Assembly: GCA_964407525.1 (NCBI GenBank)
Contig: CAYOWC010000025.1
Span: 1-29,849 of the forward strand
DNA length: 29,849 nucleotides
From: DUZB01 sp964407525
GTDB lineage: Bacteria; Desulfobacterota; DSM-4660; Desulfatiglandales; Desulfatiglandaceae
Reading direction: 5' to 3'
The translations under genes were made by a program, and so were the position numbers. Shown piece after piece: positions 12,883 through 21,514 of this stretch; position 1 is the first letter of the stretch; each line of letters opens with the position of its first letter. Under the pieces are notes generated by a model, which had not been told where the DNA came from, did not search any database, and worked only from the letters and a program-made list of their open reading frames with translations.

Positions 12883-15153
12883 ATGAAAGAGTTTTCGATG
12901 ATAGGAAAGGATGTCCCGAGGATCGATGCTCGGGCCAAAGCCACCGGATCCGCCATCTATGCGGATGATATGAAACTTCCGGGGATGCTTCACGGGGCTA
13001 TTCTGCGAAGTCCTGTTGCCCATGCAAAAATTGTCCATATTGATACCGGGAAGGCCCGAGCCCTTCCCGGGGTTAAATGCGTCATTACGGGTGATGATAT
13101 CCCGAAAATCAAGTACGGGAACTGGCGTCTGTTTCCCGACACCCAGGACGAGTACGCCCTGGCTGTGGACAAGGTACGGTTTATCGGGGATGAAGTGGCT
13201 GCCGTTGCGGCGTTGGACATAGAAACGGCCCGGGAGGCCGTTTCATTGATCCAGGTGGAATATGAGGAATTGCCGGCAGTTTTTGACGTGGATTCCGCCG
13301 GCAGCAAGGGGGCGCCGGTCCTGCACGACTACTGCCCCGGCAATGTCAGCGTCAAGCGGAAAATCCAGTACGGTGATGTGGAAAAAGCCTTTGAAGAAGC
13401 GGATTATGTTCGAGAAGACACCTTCAACGTCCATGCCGTAAGCCATGCCTATATCGAGCCTTGTTCCTGCATGGCCCAGTGCGATCTTGGGGGAAGGATT
13501 ACCCTGTGGTCTTCCACCCAGGTACCTTTTATCCTGCAGTGTCTTTTGGCATCCACCCTGGGGATGAGAGAAAACGATGTCCGGGTCATCAAACCCTTTG
13601 TGGGCGGTGGCTTCGGTGGCAAGATGGAGCTGAGGGCCTGGGAGTTCTCTGCCGCTTTCATGGCAAAAAAAACCGGAAAGCCGGTAAAATTCACCCTGAC
13701 GCGGGAAGAAGAATTCCTGACGGGCCGTAGAAGACATCCCATGAAACTGGTCTCCAAGGTGGGGTTTAAAAAGGATGGGACGTTGCTGGCGAAGGACCTG
13801 AAGATTGCCCTGGATGGAGGGGCCTACAACGCCATGGGTCCGACGGCCACGTTCCTGTGTGGAAATTTCGGGGCCATGCTCTATCGGTATCCCAATTACC
13901 GCTTCAAGGGACTTCACACCTACACAAACAAGCCGCCCGCCAGCGCCATGCGGGGGTTTGGGGCTCCCCAGTCTCTTTATGCCTCGGAGATCCAGATGAA
14001 CCTGGCGGCGGAAGCTTTAGGGATCGATGCCGTCGATATTCGGCTCAAAAACGCCCAGGTCAGTGGCGATACGATTCCGGACGTGGCAACCATATCCAGT
14101 TGTGGTTTTGTGGAATCCATACAGGAAGTGGCGCGCATGAGCAATTGGAAAAAGAAACGAAAGAATTTGAAGCCGGGGCAGGGGATCGGCATCGGATGTT
14201 ACAGCTTTATATCTGGAGGGGTGTTCAACTGGTTTGATACCCAATATCCTTTTTCTGCGGCGGAAATCCGGGCCTTTGATGACGGAACTGTGCACCTGTT
14301 GACTATGGCTGCGGAAATCGGCCAGGGGACGGAAACGGTCCTGCAGCAGATTGCTGCCGAAGAACTGGGCCTGAAAATGGAGGATATCCGGATTACGGCG
14401 GCGGATACAGCTATGACACCCCAGGCGGATCTCGGGGCATGGGGAAGCCGTCTTACCCTGATGGGCGGTAATGCGGTGATTGACGCGGCGAAAAAAATCA
14501 AAGAAAAGGTATTCGGGGCTGTCTCAGCCCGCTTTAACCTGAACGTGATCCATGAAATGGAATGCCGTGACGGAAGGGTGCATCCCAAGGGGAATCCGAA
14601 GCGGAGCTTGTCCTTTGGAGAAGCCGTTGCCATGGTCCAGAAATTCAATCGGGGAGAACCCCTGGTGGCTCGTGGAACCTACACGCCGAGGGACAAGGGA
14701 CTGGTAACGCCCGCCTTCGGTTTTGGAGCCCAGGTGGCGGAAGTGGAAGTAGACAGGGAAACAGGCAAGGTGAAGGTGAAGAAGATGCATACGGCCCACG
14801 ACTGCGGGACCGTGATCAATCCCAAAGGGGTTGAAGGGCAGCTGGATGGCTCTATTCAGATGGGTCTCGGTTATGCCCTCTCGGAGCAGTTCGTCATGGA
14901 AGATGGAAAGACCCTGAATACCACATTCCTGGATTACAAGATGCCCACGGCCTTAGATATGCCTCCCGGCGAAGTGGTCCACGTAGACACCTACGAGCCT
15001 GAAGGCCCCATGGGCGCCAAAGAGTGTGGAGAGGGGCTGGCATCGCCCACTGCCCCGGCTATTTCCGATGCCGTGTACCATGCCACCGGATACCGGTGCA
15101 AGGACCTCCCCATCACCCCCGAGAAAATTCTTAACGGGATGACGAAGAAGTAG
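12883..15153 (+). CDS. Molybdopterin-binding large subunit of the second molybdenum hydroxylase
   Basis: 756 residues with canonical features: N-terminal IGKDVPRIDARAKATGSAIY, the Moco loop VGGGFGGK (about 239-246), AMRGFGAPQ (about 352-360), the EIGQGTET segment binding the pterin, and ECGEG with catalytic Glu717. The AMRGFG loop rules out the copper-containing CO dehydrogenase type (AYRCSFR) and is like xanthine, nicotinate and 4-hydroxybenzoyl-CoA enzymes. The enzyme hydroxylates, or reductively dehydroxylates, a carbon in an aromatic or N-heterocyclic compound or oxidises an aldehyde; the exact substrate is unknown. The ribosome site is AAGGATAAGGAA. It ends twelve bases from the convergent methyltransferase-like gene with no clear terminator between them. 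Confidence 0.92.
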   Translation: MKEFSMIGKDVPRIDARAKATGSAIYADDMKLPGMLHGAILRSPVAHAKIVHIDTGKARALPGVKCVITGDDIPKIKYGNWRLFPDTQDEYALAVDKVRFIGDEVAAVAALDIETAREAVSLIQVEYEELPAVFDVDSAGSKGAPVLHDYCPGNVSVKRKIQYGDVEKAFEEADYVREDTFNVHAVSHAYIEPCSCMAQCDLGGRITLWSSTQVPFILQCLLASTLGMRENDVRVIKPFVGGGFGGKMELRAWEFSAAFMAKKTGKPVKFTLTREEEFLTGRRRHPMKLVSKVGFKKDGTLLAKDLKIALDGGAYNAMGPTATFLCGNFGAMLYRYPNYRFKGLHTYTNKPPASAMRGFGAPQSLYASEIQMNLAAEALGIDAVDIRLKNAQVSGDTIPDVATISSCGFVESIQEVARMSNWKKKRKNLKPGQGIGIGCYSFISGGVFNWFDTQYPFSAAEIRAFDDGTVHLLTMAAEIGQGTETVLQQIAAEELGLKMEDIRITAADTAMTPQADLGAWGSRLTLMGGNAVIDAAKKIKEKVFGAVSARFNLNVIHEMECRDGRVHPKGNPKRSLSFGEAVAMVQKFNRGEPLVARGTYTPRDKGLVTPAFGFGAQVAEVEVDRETGKVKVKKMHTAHDCGTVINPKGVEGQLDGSIQMGLGYALSEQFVMEDGKTLNTTFLDYKMPTALDMPPGEVVHVDTYEPEGPMGAKECGEGLASPTAPAISDAVYHATGYRCKDLPITPEKILNGMTKK

Positions 15154-15165
15154 GCAGGAGAGGGG

Positions 15166-15777
15166 CTATTCCTTCCGATAAACAGCCAGGATTCCCTCGA
15201 TCGGACTCATCTCTTTCAATAGTCGAAAGCCGGGGTACGTCGGCATGATCTTATTGAGGCCATAAACCAGGAATATGGCGCCCTCTCTTGCCCGGCTTTC
15301 CAGAAATTCGGCAAATTCTTCGTGCATCACAAGATAGGTGTAGAAAATGTCAAAGTCTTTTATTTCCACTCCTGTTTCGTCTCTTACCCGGCTGTGGACG
15401 CTTTCGTCTGTTGAATCCCCATGGTAAAGAAAAATATTTTCCGGCGGAGGCAGGTACCCGTCTTTTTCAAGAGTTTTCGCCAGGTCATTCCTCAGGGGGC
15501 TGTATTCATCGAGGGTCCATTCGTCCAGTTCTATACCTACGGAAATCTTTGTCAAATAGCTTAGGAGAAGATTGACCCTTCCGTCTGCGCAACCCAGATC
15601 CATGAATCGGGATTTTCCAGGGATGAGAATTTTTTCATTCAGCAGTCGGTCCAGGCAGGCAACCAGGGTTTTCAGATCTGTAGACCGCCTGAAACCCAAG
15701 GGGCCAACATTGCCCACTTTTCGCTGGTCGAAAAATTCTGAAACGGCGTCGAGCGCCTCTTTTACCCGGTCTACCAT
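15166..15777 (-). CDS. SAM-dependent methyltransferase-like protein
   Basis: 203 residues from the ATG at 15775-15777. Longer in-frame starts reach 15897 but would overlap the upstream gene by over 120 bases; the chosen ATG overlaps its stop by only seven bases (ATGGTAG), consistent with coupling. Residues about 56-66 (FMDLGCADGRV) are motif I of class I methyltransferases and GIELDEW (about 77-83) is the acidic loop binding the SAM ribose. There is no clear catalytic motif, so the methyl acceptor is unknown and loss of catalysis is possible. Last gene of the Lon-like protease operon. Confidence 0.7.
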   Translation of the reverse strand: MVDRVKEALDAVSEFFDQRKVGNVGPLGFRRSTDLKTLVACLDRLLNEKILIPGKSRFMDLGCADGRVNLLLSYLTKISVGIELDEWTLDEYSPLRNDLAKTLEKDGYLPPPENIFLYHGDSTDESVHSRVRDETGVEIKDFDIFYTYLVMHEEFAEFLESRAREGAIFLVYGLNKIMPTYPGFRLLKEMSPIEGILAVYRKE

Positions 15778-16283
15778 TTCTTGACAACCGTTCGTAACGT
15801 TTCCTTCAAAAGGAAGAGAATTTCCAGCTCTTTTCCCTCCCTTTCTCTCATTTCCTGCAATTGTTCCGGGGGAATGCTCCGCGTGATTTTTCCGCATAAG
15901 TAATTAATGCATATCACGTGCCGGCTCACAAGGAGGCACCCATTTTCGCTCAATAGAAAACAACTCTTTCTGTCATACCTCTTTTTGGGGATGTCCACGC
16001 CGAGGAGAAGGTTGATCAACAGGAGCCACCCGTCATATCTGTTTTCAAGCCCTGCACCACAACATGAACCTCCTTCAAGTTGGTCGCATCGCGTGCATAT
16101 TTCCACAATACCGGTTTGGGCCATCTCCTCTCTGGAAGCCAGACTTGCCTCCTTCAGTTGCCGGATAAGACGGTCGATATTTGAGTCTTTTAGAATGTCT
16201 TTCCCGAATTCTTGAAAAACGTCCCGCGCGTTATTCGCCCTTTCCAGAAAAGGCAATGCAATGGAGAGCTGTTGAGAAATCAT
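15771..16283 (-). CDS. Cysteine-rich putative metal- or cluster-binding protein
   Basis: 170 residues with eight cysteines at 63, 66, 74, 75, 108, 116, 125 and 130, arranged as C-x2-C-x7-CC ... C-x7-C-x8-C-x4-C. The pattern recalls YkgJ-type zinc/iron-chelating cysteine clusters but I cannot confirm membership. The rest is helical and charged, with no signal peptide or membrane segment. Its ATG overlaps the stop of the Lon-like protease by four bases (ATGA at 16280-16283), and the next gene overlaps its own stop, so the three proteins are made together. A metal- or redox-sensing adaptor for the protease is a possible inference only. Confidence 0.7.
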   Translation of the reverse strand: MISQQLSIALPFLERANNARDVFQEFGKDILKDSNIDRLIRQLKEASLASREEMAQTGIVEICTRCDQLEGGSCCGAGLENRYDGWLLLINLLLGVDIPKKRYDRKSCFLLSENGCLLVSRHVICINYLCGKITRSIPPEQLQEMREREGKELEILFLLKETLRTVVKKW

Positions 16284-18772
16284 GCGGTTTTCTTTTTATT
16301 TGTCCCTTTACTGCCATTCTTTCTGATTCTTTTCGGGCTTTTGTCATCCTTGCCGTTTCCGAACTCTTTCAGACCCAGGGCCAGAGATTTAAGTTTTTCA
16401 TCCACGAGTCCATTGATGGAACCCTTTGTGTAACGCCCGGTTGCGGTTTTCACCCCGCCCTTTTTTCCGGTAAGGATTTCGATCCCTTCATCAATGGTCT
16501 TTACGGCATACACGTGAAAATCTCCTTTCCTTACCGCCTCTACCAGATCCGGCTTGAGCATCAGGTCCTTGACGTTGCTTGCAGGAATCATTACCCCCTG
16601 GTCTTTGGTTGGACCCAATCTCTTGCAACAGTCAAAAAAACCTTCTATTTTTTCATTCACGCCGCCTATGGCTTGGATCTCCCCGTTCTGATTCACGGAG
16701 CCGGTCACTGCGATATTCTGTTTTATGGGGATTTCAGACAGGCTTGAAAGAAGTGCGTAAATCTCCGCGGACGAAGCGCTGTCTCCATCCACCCCTCCGT
16801 AAGACTGCTCAAAGGCGATGCTTGCGCTTATGGTCAGGGGTTTGTTCTGTGCGTATTTTTTCCGCATATAGCCCCCTAATATCAGAACGCCCTTGTTGTG
16901 GGTCTTCCCGGACATGTCGGCTTCCCGTTCAATGTTGATGATTCCCGCTCTCCCCATGGAGGTGGAAGCGGTAATGCGGGAAGGTTTTCCAAATGCGTAG
17001 TCTCCCATGGCGTATACGGCAAGGCCGTTCACCTGCCCCACAACTTCTCCGTGGACATCGATATTGAGGGTTCCCCGGTCAATCATCTCCTGGATGTGGT
17101 CTTCGAACATGCTGGATCGGTATTTTCTGGTTTCTAGGACCTTTTCCACATGCTTCTGTTTAACAATGGAGGAATTGTTCTGCTCGGCAAAATAGGATGC
17201 TTCCGTGATAAAATCGGTGATTTCCAGGAAACTGGTGGATATTTTCTCCTGTTTCCCCGCCATTCGGACCGTCTGTTCTACTATGGCGGCCACGGCGCCC
17301 CTGTCAAACGGTCTCAGCTTTTCCCCATCTGTTTTCATCTTGATGAATCTGGCGATTTGAAGGACGGTTTCCTCATCCCGGTGCATGGACGTATCAAAAT
17401 CGGCCCTGACTTTAAAAATTTTCTTCAGATCCTCGTCAAAGTTCAAGAGGAGACTGTAGAGATGGTAATCGGAAATAACCACTACTTTCACGTTTAGCTC
17501 AATCGGTTCAGGCTTTAGCCCACTTGTGGTAAACAGATAAAAAGGATCGTAGGTTTGAATTTCGAGTTGGTCGCTTTTCAGTGCCCTTTTAAGGGCCTGC
17601 CAGACCCCTTGCTCCATTACGGCGTCCAGAAGGTTGATTACGAGATACCCTCCATTGGCTTTGAGCAGGGACCCCGCCTTGATTTTGCTGAAGTCGGTCC
17701 GCCACATGCCTGCTCGATCCACAATCCGCTCTATGCTTCCAAAGATATTTTTGTACGTGGGGTAGCTTTCTATAATAATGGGGTGACCTTTCTGTTCACT
17801 GTTATCCACCAGCAGATTGATCCTGTAAGGCTGAAAACGATCTCCTTCGGGCATCAGAGATGGCATCCCCGGAATCTGCGGCTGCATGGGCATGAATATC
17901 TGAAGGTTTTCCGCCATGTCCTGGACCATGTCTTCCATGTAAACTTTTATGATATCCGCGTCGAATTTTTTAAAAATCGGCTTTGCCAGTTCAGAAGCAT
18001 TTCTCAGAAACATGACCCGGTCGATTTCTTCCAGTTTTTCCTGGACCTCCTTTTGAAGATCCCGGAGTTCAAGGAAGATCTGTTCCACCTGCTCTTTCAA
18101 AAGGCCGTATTTCTCTTTCATCCCCTCAAATTCGTCTTTCGGGAAGCGTCCTTTCTCGACCATGGCCTCAAGCTGATCTATGTGGACCGGTTTTCCGTCC
18201 ACGAGGGGCATGACCTCGGGCCTTTTTATCTCTCCCACCTGGACATCCACGAGAGCAAATCCTTCTTGTTTTACCTTTTCTTCCAGTTCTTTGAAAAAAT
18301 TTTTCCCTTTGGTTTCATAGGTCGCCATGATCTCTTTTTTTGCATTGATAAACTCCTGGCTTTCAAAGAGCTTTGGAATCTGTTTTTTAAGGGCTTCTAC
18401 AAAAACCCTGATATCGTTCTTAAATGCAAGCCCCTCTCCGCTTTTAAAACGGAACAGGATCGGCTCTTCCGGGTTTTTGAAGTTGTTTACATAGCAAAGG
18501 TCATCGGGGACTGAGCTTTCACAACAGTTTTCCTCTAACAGCCTTTTGACTGTGGGCATGCGGCCAGTCCCGGCAACGCCGGTGACAAAAATATTGTACC
18601 CTTTCTTCTTGATACCCATACCAAACTTGAATGCCTCAACACCTCTTTTCTGACCAATAATTTCTTTAAGAGGTTCGAGGTCATCAGTGGTCTTAAAGGA
18701 CAAAGCGCTCTGATTGAGCTGCCATCTCAGATCGTCAACAGGGATTTCCGGAGAAGAGCTTTTTCTTGGCAT
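16280..18772 (-). CDS. Lon-like ATP-dependent protease (AAA domain plus Lon C-terminal protease domain)
   Basis: 830 residues. It lacks the N-terminal substrate domain of LonA. A modified Walker A GVAGTGRMPT (65-74) has Arg in place of the usual Lys, as is common in this LonB/LonC-like bacterial family. Residues about 190-300 form a long charged helical, probably coiled-coil insertion. The C-terminal Lon protease domain contains catalytic Ser665 in DGDSASSAE and Lys708 in GGVNEKIEGF; the 43-residue distance equals that in E. coli Lon (Ser679, Lys722). The start has AAGGAG upstream. It is cytosolic with no membrane anchor visible. Substrates are unknown; neighbouring Hsp20 suggests a proteostasis role. 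Confidence 0.88.
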   Translation of the reverse strand: MPRKSSSPEIPVDDLRWQLNQSALSFKTTDDLEPLKEIIGQKRGVEAFKFGMGIKKKGYNIFVTGVAGTGRMPTVKRLLEENCCESSVPDDLCYVNNFKNPEEPILFRFKSGEGLAFKNDIRVFVEALKKQIPKLFESQEFINAKKEIMATYETKGKNFFKELEEKVKQEGFALVDVQVGEIKRPEVMPLVDGKPVHIDQLEAMVEKGRFPKDEFEGMKEKYGLLKEQVEQIFLELRDLQKEVQEKLEEIDRVMFLRNASELAKPIFKKFDADIIKVYMEDMVQDMAENLQIFMPMQPQIPGMPSLMPEGDRFQPYRINLLVDNSEQKGHPIIIESYPTYKNIFGSIERIVDRAGMWRTDFSKIKAGSLLKANGGYLVINLLDAVMEQGVWQALKRALKSDQLEIQTYDPFYLFTTSGLKPEPIELNVKVVVISDYHLYSLLLNFDEDLKKIFKVRADFDTSMHRDEETVLQIARFIKMKTDGEKLRPFDRGAVAAIVEQTVRMAGKQEKISTSFLEITDFITEASYFAEQNNSSIVKQKHVEKVLETRKYRSSMFEDHIQEMIDRGTLNIDVHGEVVGQVNGLAVYAMGDYAFGKPSRITASTSMGRAGIINIEREADMSGKTHNKGVLILGGYMRKKYAQNKPLTISASIAFEQSYGGVDGDSASSAEIYALLSSLSEIPIKQNIAVTGSVNQNGEIQAIGGVNEKIEGFFDCCKRLGPTKDQGVMIPASNVKDLMLKPDLVEAVRKGDFHVYAVKTIDEGIEILTGKKGGVKTATGRYTKGSINGLVDEKLKSLALGLKEFGNGKDDKSPKRIRKNGSKGTNKKKTA

Positions 18773-18830
18773 GTATAAACTCCTTGTTTTTTCATTGTGT
18801 AGCGTAAGTAACGGATATTGTACGGTGAGA

Positions 18831-18850
18831 GGCTAATAGCTAAAGGCTAA
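18831..18850. repeat. Short intergenic direct repeat GGCTAA-x8-GGCTAA
   Basis: GGCTAA occurs at 18831-18836 and 18845-18850 with period 14, and the self-complementary TAGCTA lies between. It sits in the 90 bases between the hsp20 stop and the Lon-like gene. Sequences of this kind are often part of dispersed intergenic families; that cannot be tested from one window. Confidence 0.35.
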
Positions 18851-18862
18851 CCGCTGGTTTTT

Positions 18863-19306
18863 TTACGTTTCAACCGTGATCAAATAGATTTTTTCCGGTT
18901 TCCATCTCGGTAGGTTAATTGTCAACAGGTTTCCTCTCAGGACCGCTTTCACTTCAGAAATTTCAATTCTGAAAGGCAGAGGAATCGTACGAATAAAACT
19001 GTTGACGTATCGCTCCTCGAACCAGCTGCTTGTTTTATTGACAGCCGTGAGATTTTTTTTGCTTCCCCTCAAAATCAGATTTTCATTGGTGATTGTGATT
19101 TCCAAGTCCTCAGTGCCCGTATCTTTTAAAACAGACTTAACGATAAAGGAATCCCTTGTTACAACGGTTTCGATCGTAATATTTTCGGAAGTTTTTTCAA
19201 GGAACATGGACAGTCCCGCATCGCACCCGCAGTTCTTGAAAAGACGATCCATGTCTTTTCTCAATCTGTTTATCTCCCTTTCTTTCCAAAGAATCAGCTC
19301 CGACAT
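18863..19306 (-). CDS. Hsp20/alpha-crystallin small heat-shock protein
   Basis: 147 residues. The conserved alpha-crystallin domain occupies about 45-140: EDLEITITNENLILRG is the beta-strand block and KAVLRGNLLTINLP matches the A-x3-n-G-x-L signature at its end. The N-terminal region (WKEREINRLRKDMDRLF) is an amphipathic helix typical of bacterial Hsp20. Such proteins form oligomers that hold unfolding proteins for refolding. GGGAGAG precedes the start. It lies 26 bases after the formyltransferase-like gene and upstream of the Lon-like protease, so it may share transcripts with both. Confidence 0.85.
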   Translation of the reverse strand: MSELILWKEREINRLRKDMDRLFKNCGCDAGLSMFLEKTSENITIETVVTRDSFIVKSVLKDTGTEDLEITITNENLILRGSKKNLTAVNKTSSWFEERYVNSFIRTIPLPFRIEISEVKAVLRGNLLTINLPRWKPEKIYLITVET

Positions 19307-19332
19307 TGCTTTCTCTCCCAGATATTAAGGGT

Positions 19333-20142
19333 TTACGCTTGAGGGGATACCCTGAAACCTTCAAGAACGGGAGTCCCGTCCACATGAACACTTCCATCTT
19401 CACCCAGGGAAAACCGTCCCTCGGCAATCATCTCGATAGTCAGGGGAAAGATCTTCCAGTCTCCGATCTCTTTGAGCTCGTCCTGATGGGCATCGATAAC
19501 CTGGAGAAATCGTTCCTTATCCTGAACAAGGTCTTGGACAGGGACAGGCAGGGTTACCTCCAAGGGTTCGGATACCATCAGAAGAGGTCCGCTGTCGACT
19601 CCTTCGTCTGTCCAGAGTGTTGACGACCGCAATCGGGTTTCTCCAGCCGCAATAGCATCCCTGACGGCGTTGTCTCCCACATACTTTCTTCTCCCGTTTG
19701 GTAGTGTCAGGGACAGGTCCGCAGGATGCACATTAACGCATCTTTGAAGAGTAATATAGCTCATAAATCCGCCAAGGGCAATGACATCTATTTCAAAGGC
19801 TTCCACAAGCCTTTTCGCCACCCTGTCATATTCTTTTCTTGCGGCCATGCCTTGGGCAGTTCTGACACTTCTTTTCAGGGATTTCCTTTGGTGAAAAGAG
19901 CGAATGTCAAAGCTGAAATAGGGAAGTCCGTTCTCCAAGGCAATCTTTTCCCCGGCGCAGTGGCCGTCGGACCTGTCGCTGAAAAGAAAGATGATGTCAA
20001 ACGGTGGCGTCCTTCGTCCTGCGGCCAGTTTTTCCCTGTGTTCGATCAGCCTGCAGATGTTTGTTCCCGAACCGGACAGAAAGGCAGCCACTCTCATGGG
20101 TCGTCCTGCTGTCTTGGGGTCGAAAATAGGAGTCAAAGTCAT
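19333..20142 (-). CDS. PurN-fold formyltransferase-like protein
   Basis: 269 residues, longer than ordinary PurN (about 190-215). SGSGTNICRL (23-32) corresponds to the phosphate-binding loop, NVHP holds the catalytic Asn137 and His139, and DEGVDSGPLL gives catalytic Asp183. These three match the glycinamide ribonucleotide transformylase triad, so transfer of a formyl group from 10-formyltetrahydrofolate is plausible. The segment after NVHP (PADLSLTLPNGRRKYVG) and the C-terminal 75 residues differ from PurN, so the acceptor may not be GAR. ATG lies one base after the pgk stop, showing tight translational coupling to phosphoglycerate kinase. Confidence 0.75.
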   Translation of the reverse strand: MTLTPIFDPKTAGRPMRVAAFLSGSGTNICRLIEHREKLAAGRRTPPFDIIFLFSDRSDGHCAGEKIALENGLPYFSFDIRSFHQRKSLKRSVRTAQGMAARKEYDRVAKRLVEAFEIDVIALGGFMSYITLQRCVNVHPADLSLTLPNGRRKYVGDNAVRDAIAAGETRLRSSTLWTDEGVDSGPLLMVSEPLEVTLPVPVQDLVQDKERFLQVIDAHQDELKEIGDWKIFPLTIEMIAEGRFSLGEDGSVHVDGTPVLEGFRVSPQA

Positions 20143-20143
20143 G

Positions 20144-21442
20144 TTACCTCTCCTGAAGGAGTGCTTCGATGGGCTTCATATGGTAGGGAGTTCCCTGCTC
20201 TATGGCGGAAAGGACGGCCCCTCCTCCCGTAAAATAATAGGTATTCGGGTCGTCCATCCCAGACATGTAAATGCCTGGACAAAGCCTTCGCAGTTCCTGG
20301 AGGGTGTCCCCCCCTGCAAAAAGTTTTCGAGCGGAGCGGTTGTTTGCGATCATGCGATAAAGGGCTTCCGAGCCTTCAGAAAAGGAGGGCATCATTCCCA
20401 TGACCGCATTCACAAAGAAGGTTCCGGCGGATGCGATGACCCCGGAAACCTTTTCTTCAAGATAGGACTCCGGATCCACGTCTAAGAGGTATCCGGCTTC
20501 CTTTCCATCTTTCAGTGCATCCAGGGTGATGGTTCTGAACTGCCCCTCCGTTTTATTTTCTACATTGTCCGATTCCACCAGAACATTCATCTCAAGGATT
20601 TTATTCTGTTCTCTGTCCATTTCCACCAGCTCCATGGCCAGGGCTCTGTCCTCTTCAGAAACCCCTTTGATCCGGGCGCCATACTTGGCCGAAATGAAGG
20701 TGTTGTACATCAATCCACCAAGAATCAGGTGATCGACTTTTTCATACAGGGCTTTCAAAGGGCCTATTTTGGTATCGTACTTCGCCCCCGCCACCACTCC
20801 AACAAAAGGACGTGCCGGATCAAGCACCCTGTGCAGATTCAGGATCTCCCTTTGCAGAAGGCTGCCGGCGTAAGAAGGGAGCAGACGGCCCACATCGTAG
20901 GTGGATGCGTGGGCCCTCCACGAACCGAAGGCGTCATTGACATAGAGATCAGCGAAAGAGGCCAGTTCGTGGGCGAAAGATTCCCGTTCAACGCCTTTCG
21001 ACTCCTCGCCCTGGAACCACCTTGAATTGGGAAGGTAGATCATCCCAAATCTCCCCGCTTTCAGGTCTTGTATGGCCGGTTCCATGGAGGCGTCAAGATT
21101 CAGAATTCCTTTTTCAGGGTCCGTAGGGAATTCGGGTACGTGAATGTCGATGGAGAGTTTTTGTTGCAGGTATTGCACTATAGGCGCTACAGATTCTCCG
21201 TCTCTGCAGGTTATCGCCCCTGTTTTCTTATCTTTCGGCCTGCCGATGTGGGACAGAACGATGGGCTTTCCTCCTCGGGAAGCGATGTTGTAAAGTGTGC
21301 CGAACGTGGCATCAATGCGGTAAGGGTCTTTAATCGCCCCTTTCTTGACCACATTATGATCCACCCGCAAAAGAACAATTTTGCCGTCCATGGGGGCCTG
21401 TTGCATCAATCTCAAACGTGGGTCCAGCTTTTCATTTTCCAT
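20144..21442 (-). CDS. pgk: Phosphoglycerate kinase, divergent
   Basis: 432 residues with the overall phosphoglycerate kinase pattern: LLRVDHNVV, SHIGRPKD, NSRWFQGEE, VNDAFGSWRAHAS, VAGAKYDTKIGPL, FAGGDTLQEL and TGGGAVL, in the expected order. It would transfer phosphate between 1,3-bisphosphoglycerate and ADP. It is clearly divergent: RVDFN is RVDHN, NDAFGTAHRAHAS has lost one residue, and the WNGPMGVFE hinge region reads VNAVMGMMP. AGGAGG precedes the ATG. It heads the minus-strand series and is directly coupled to the formyltransferase-like gene. It may be a second isoform or a family member with a changed role. Confidence 0.82.
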   Translation of the reverse strand: MENEKLDPRLRLMQQAPMDGKIVLLRVDHNVVKKGAIKDPYRIDATFGTLYNIASRGGKPIVLSHIGRPKDKKTGAITCRDGESVAPIVQYLQQKLSIDIHVPEFPTDPEKGILNLDASMEPAIQDLKAGRFGMIYLPNSRWFQGEESKGVERESFAHELASFADLYVNDAFGSWRAHASTYDVGRLLPSYAGSLLQREILNLHRVLDPARPFVGVVAGAKYDTKIGPLKALYEKVDHLILGGLMYNTFISAKYGARIKGVSEEDRALAMELVEMDREQNKILEMNVLVESDNVENKTEGQFRTITLDALKDGKEAGYLLDVDPESYLEEKVSGVIASAGTFFVNAVMGMMPSFSEGSEALYRMIANNRSARKLFAGGDTLQELRRLCPGIYMSGMDDPNTYYFTGGGAVLSAIEQGTPYHMKPIEALLQER

Positions 21443-21514
21443 GTGGCATCCTCCTTAGATTCAGAGTATAATTTCAAAAACTACTTATATCCCTATTTAT
21501 CCCATTGAATCAAG

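Noticed and set aside
12883..15153. Second Moco subunit as CO dehydrogenase (CoxL)
   Set aside because: The AYRCSFR copper loop is absent; the loop is AMRGFGAPQ as in other molybdenum hydroxylases.
17555..18514. Long (319-codon) open frame on the plus strand inside the Lon-like gene
   Set aside because: Antisense to a well-supported protease with full motifs; Phe/His-rich translation typical of an antisense shadow.
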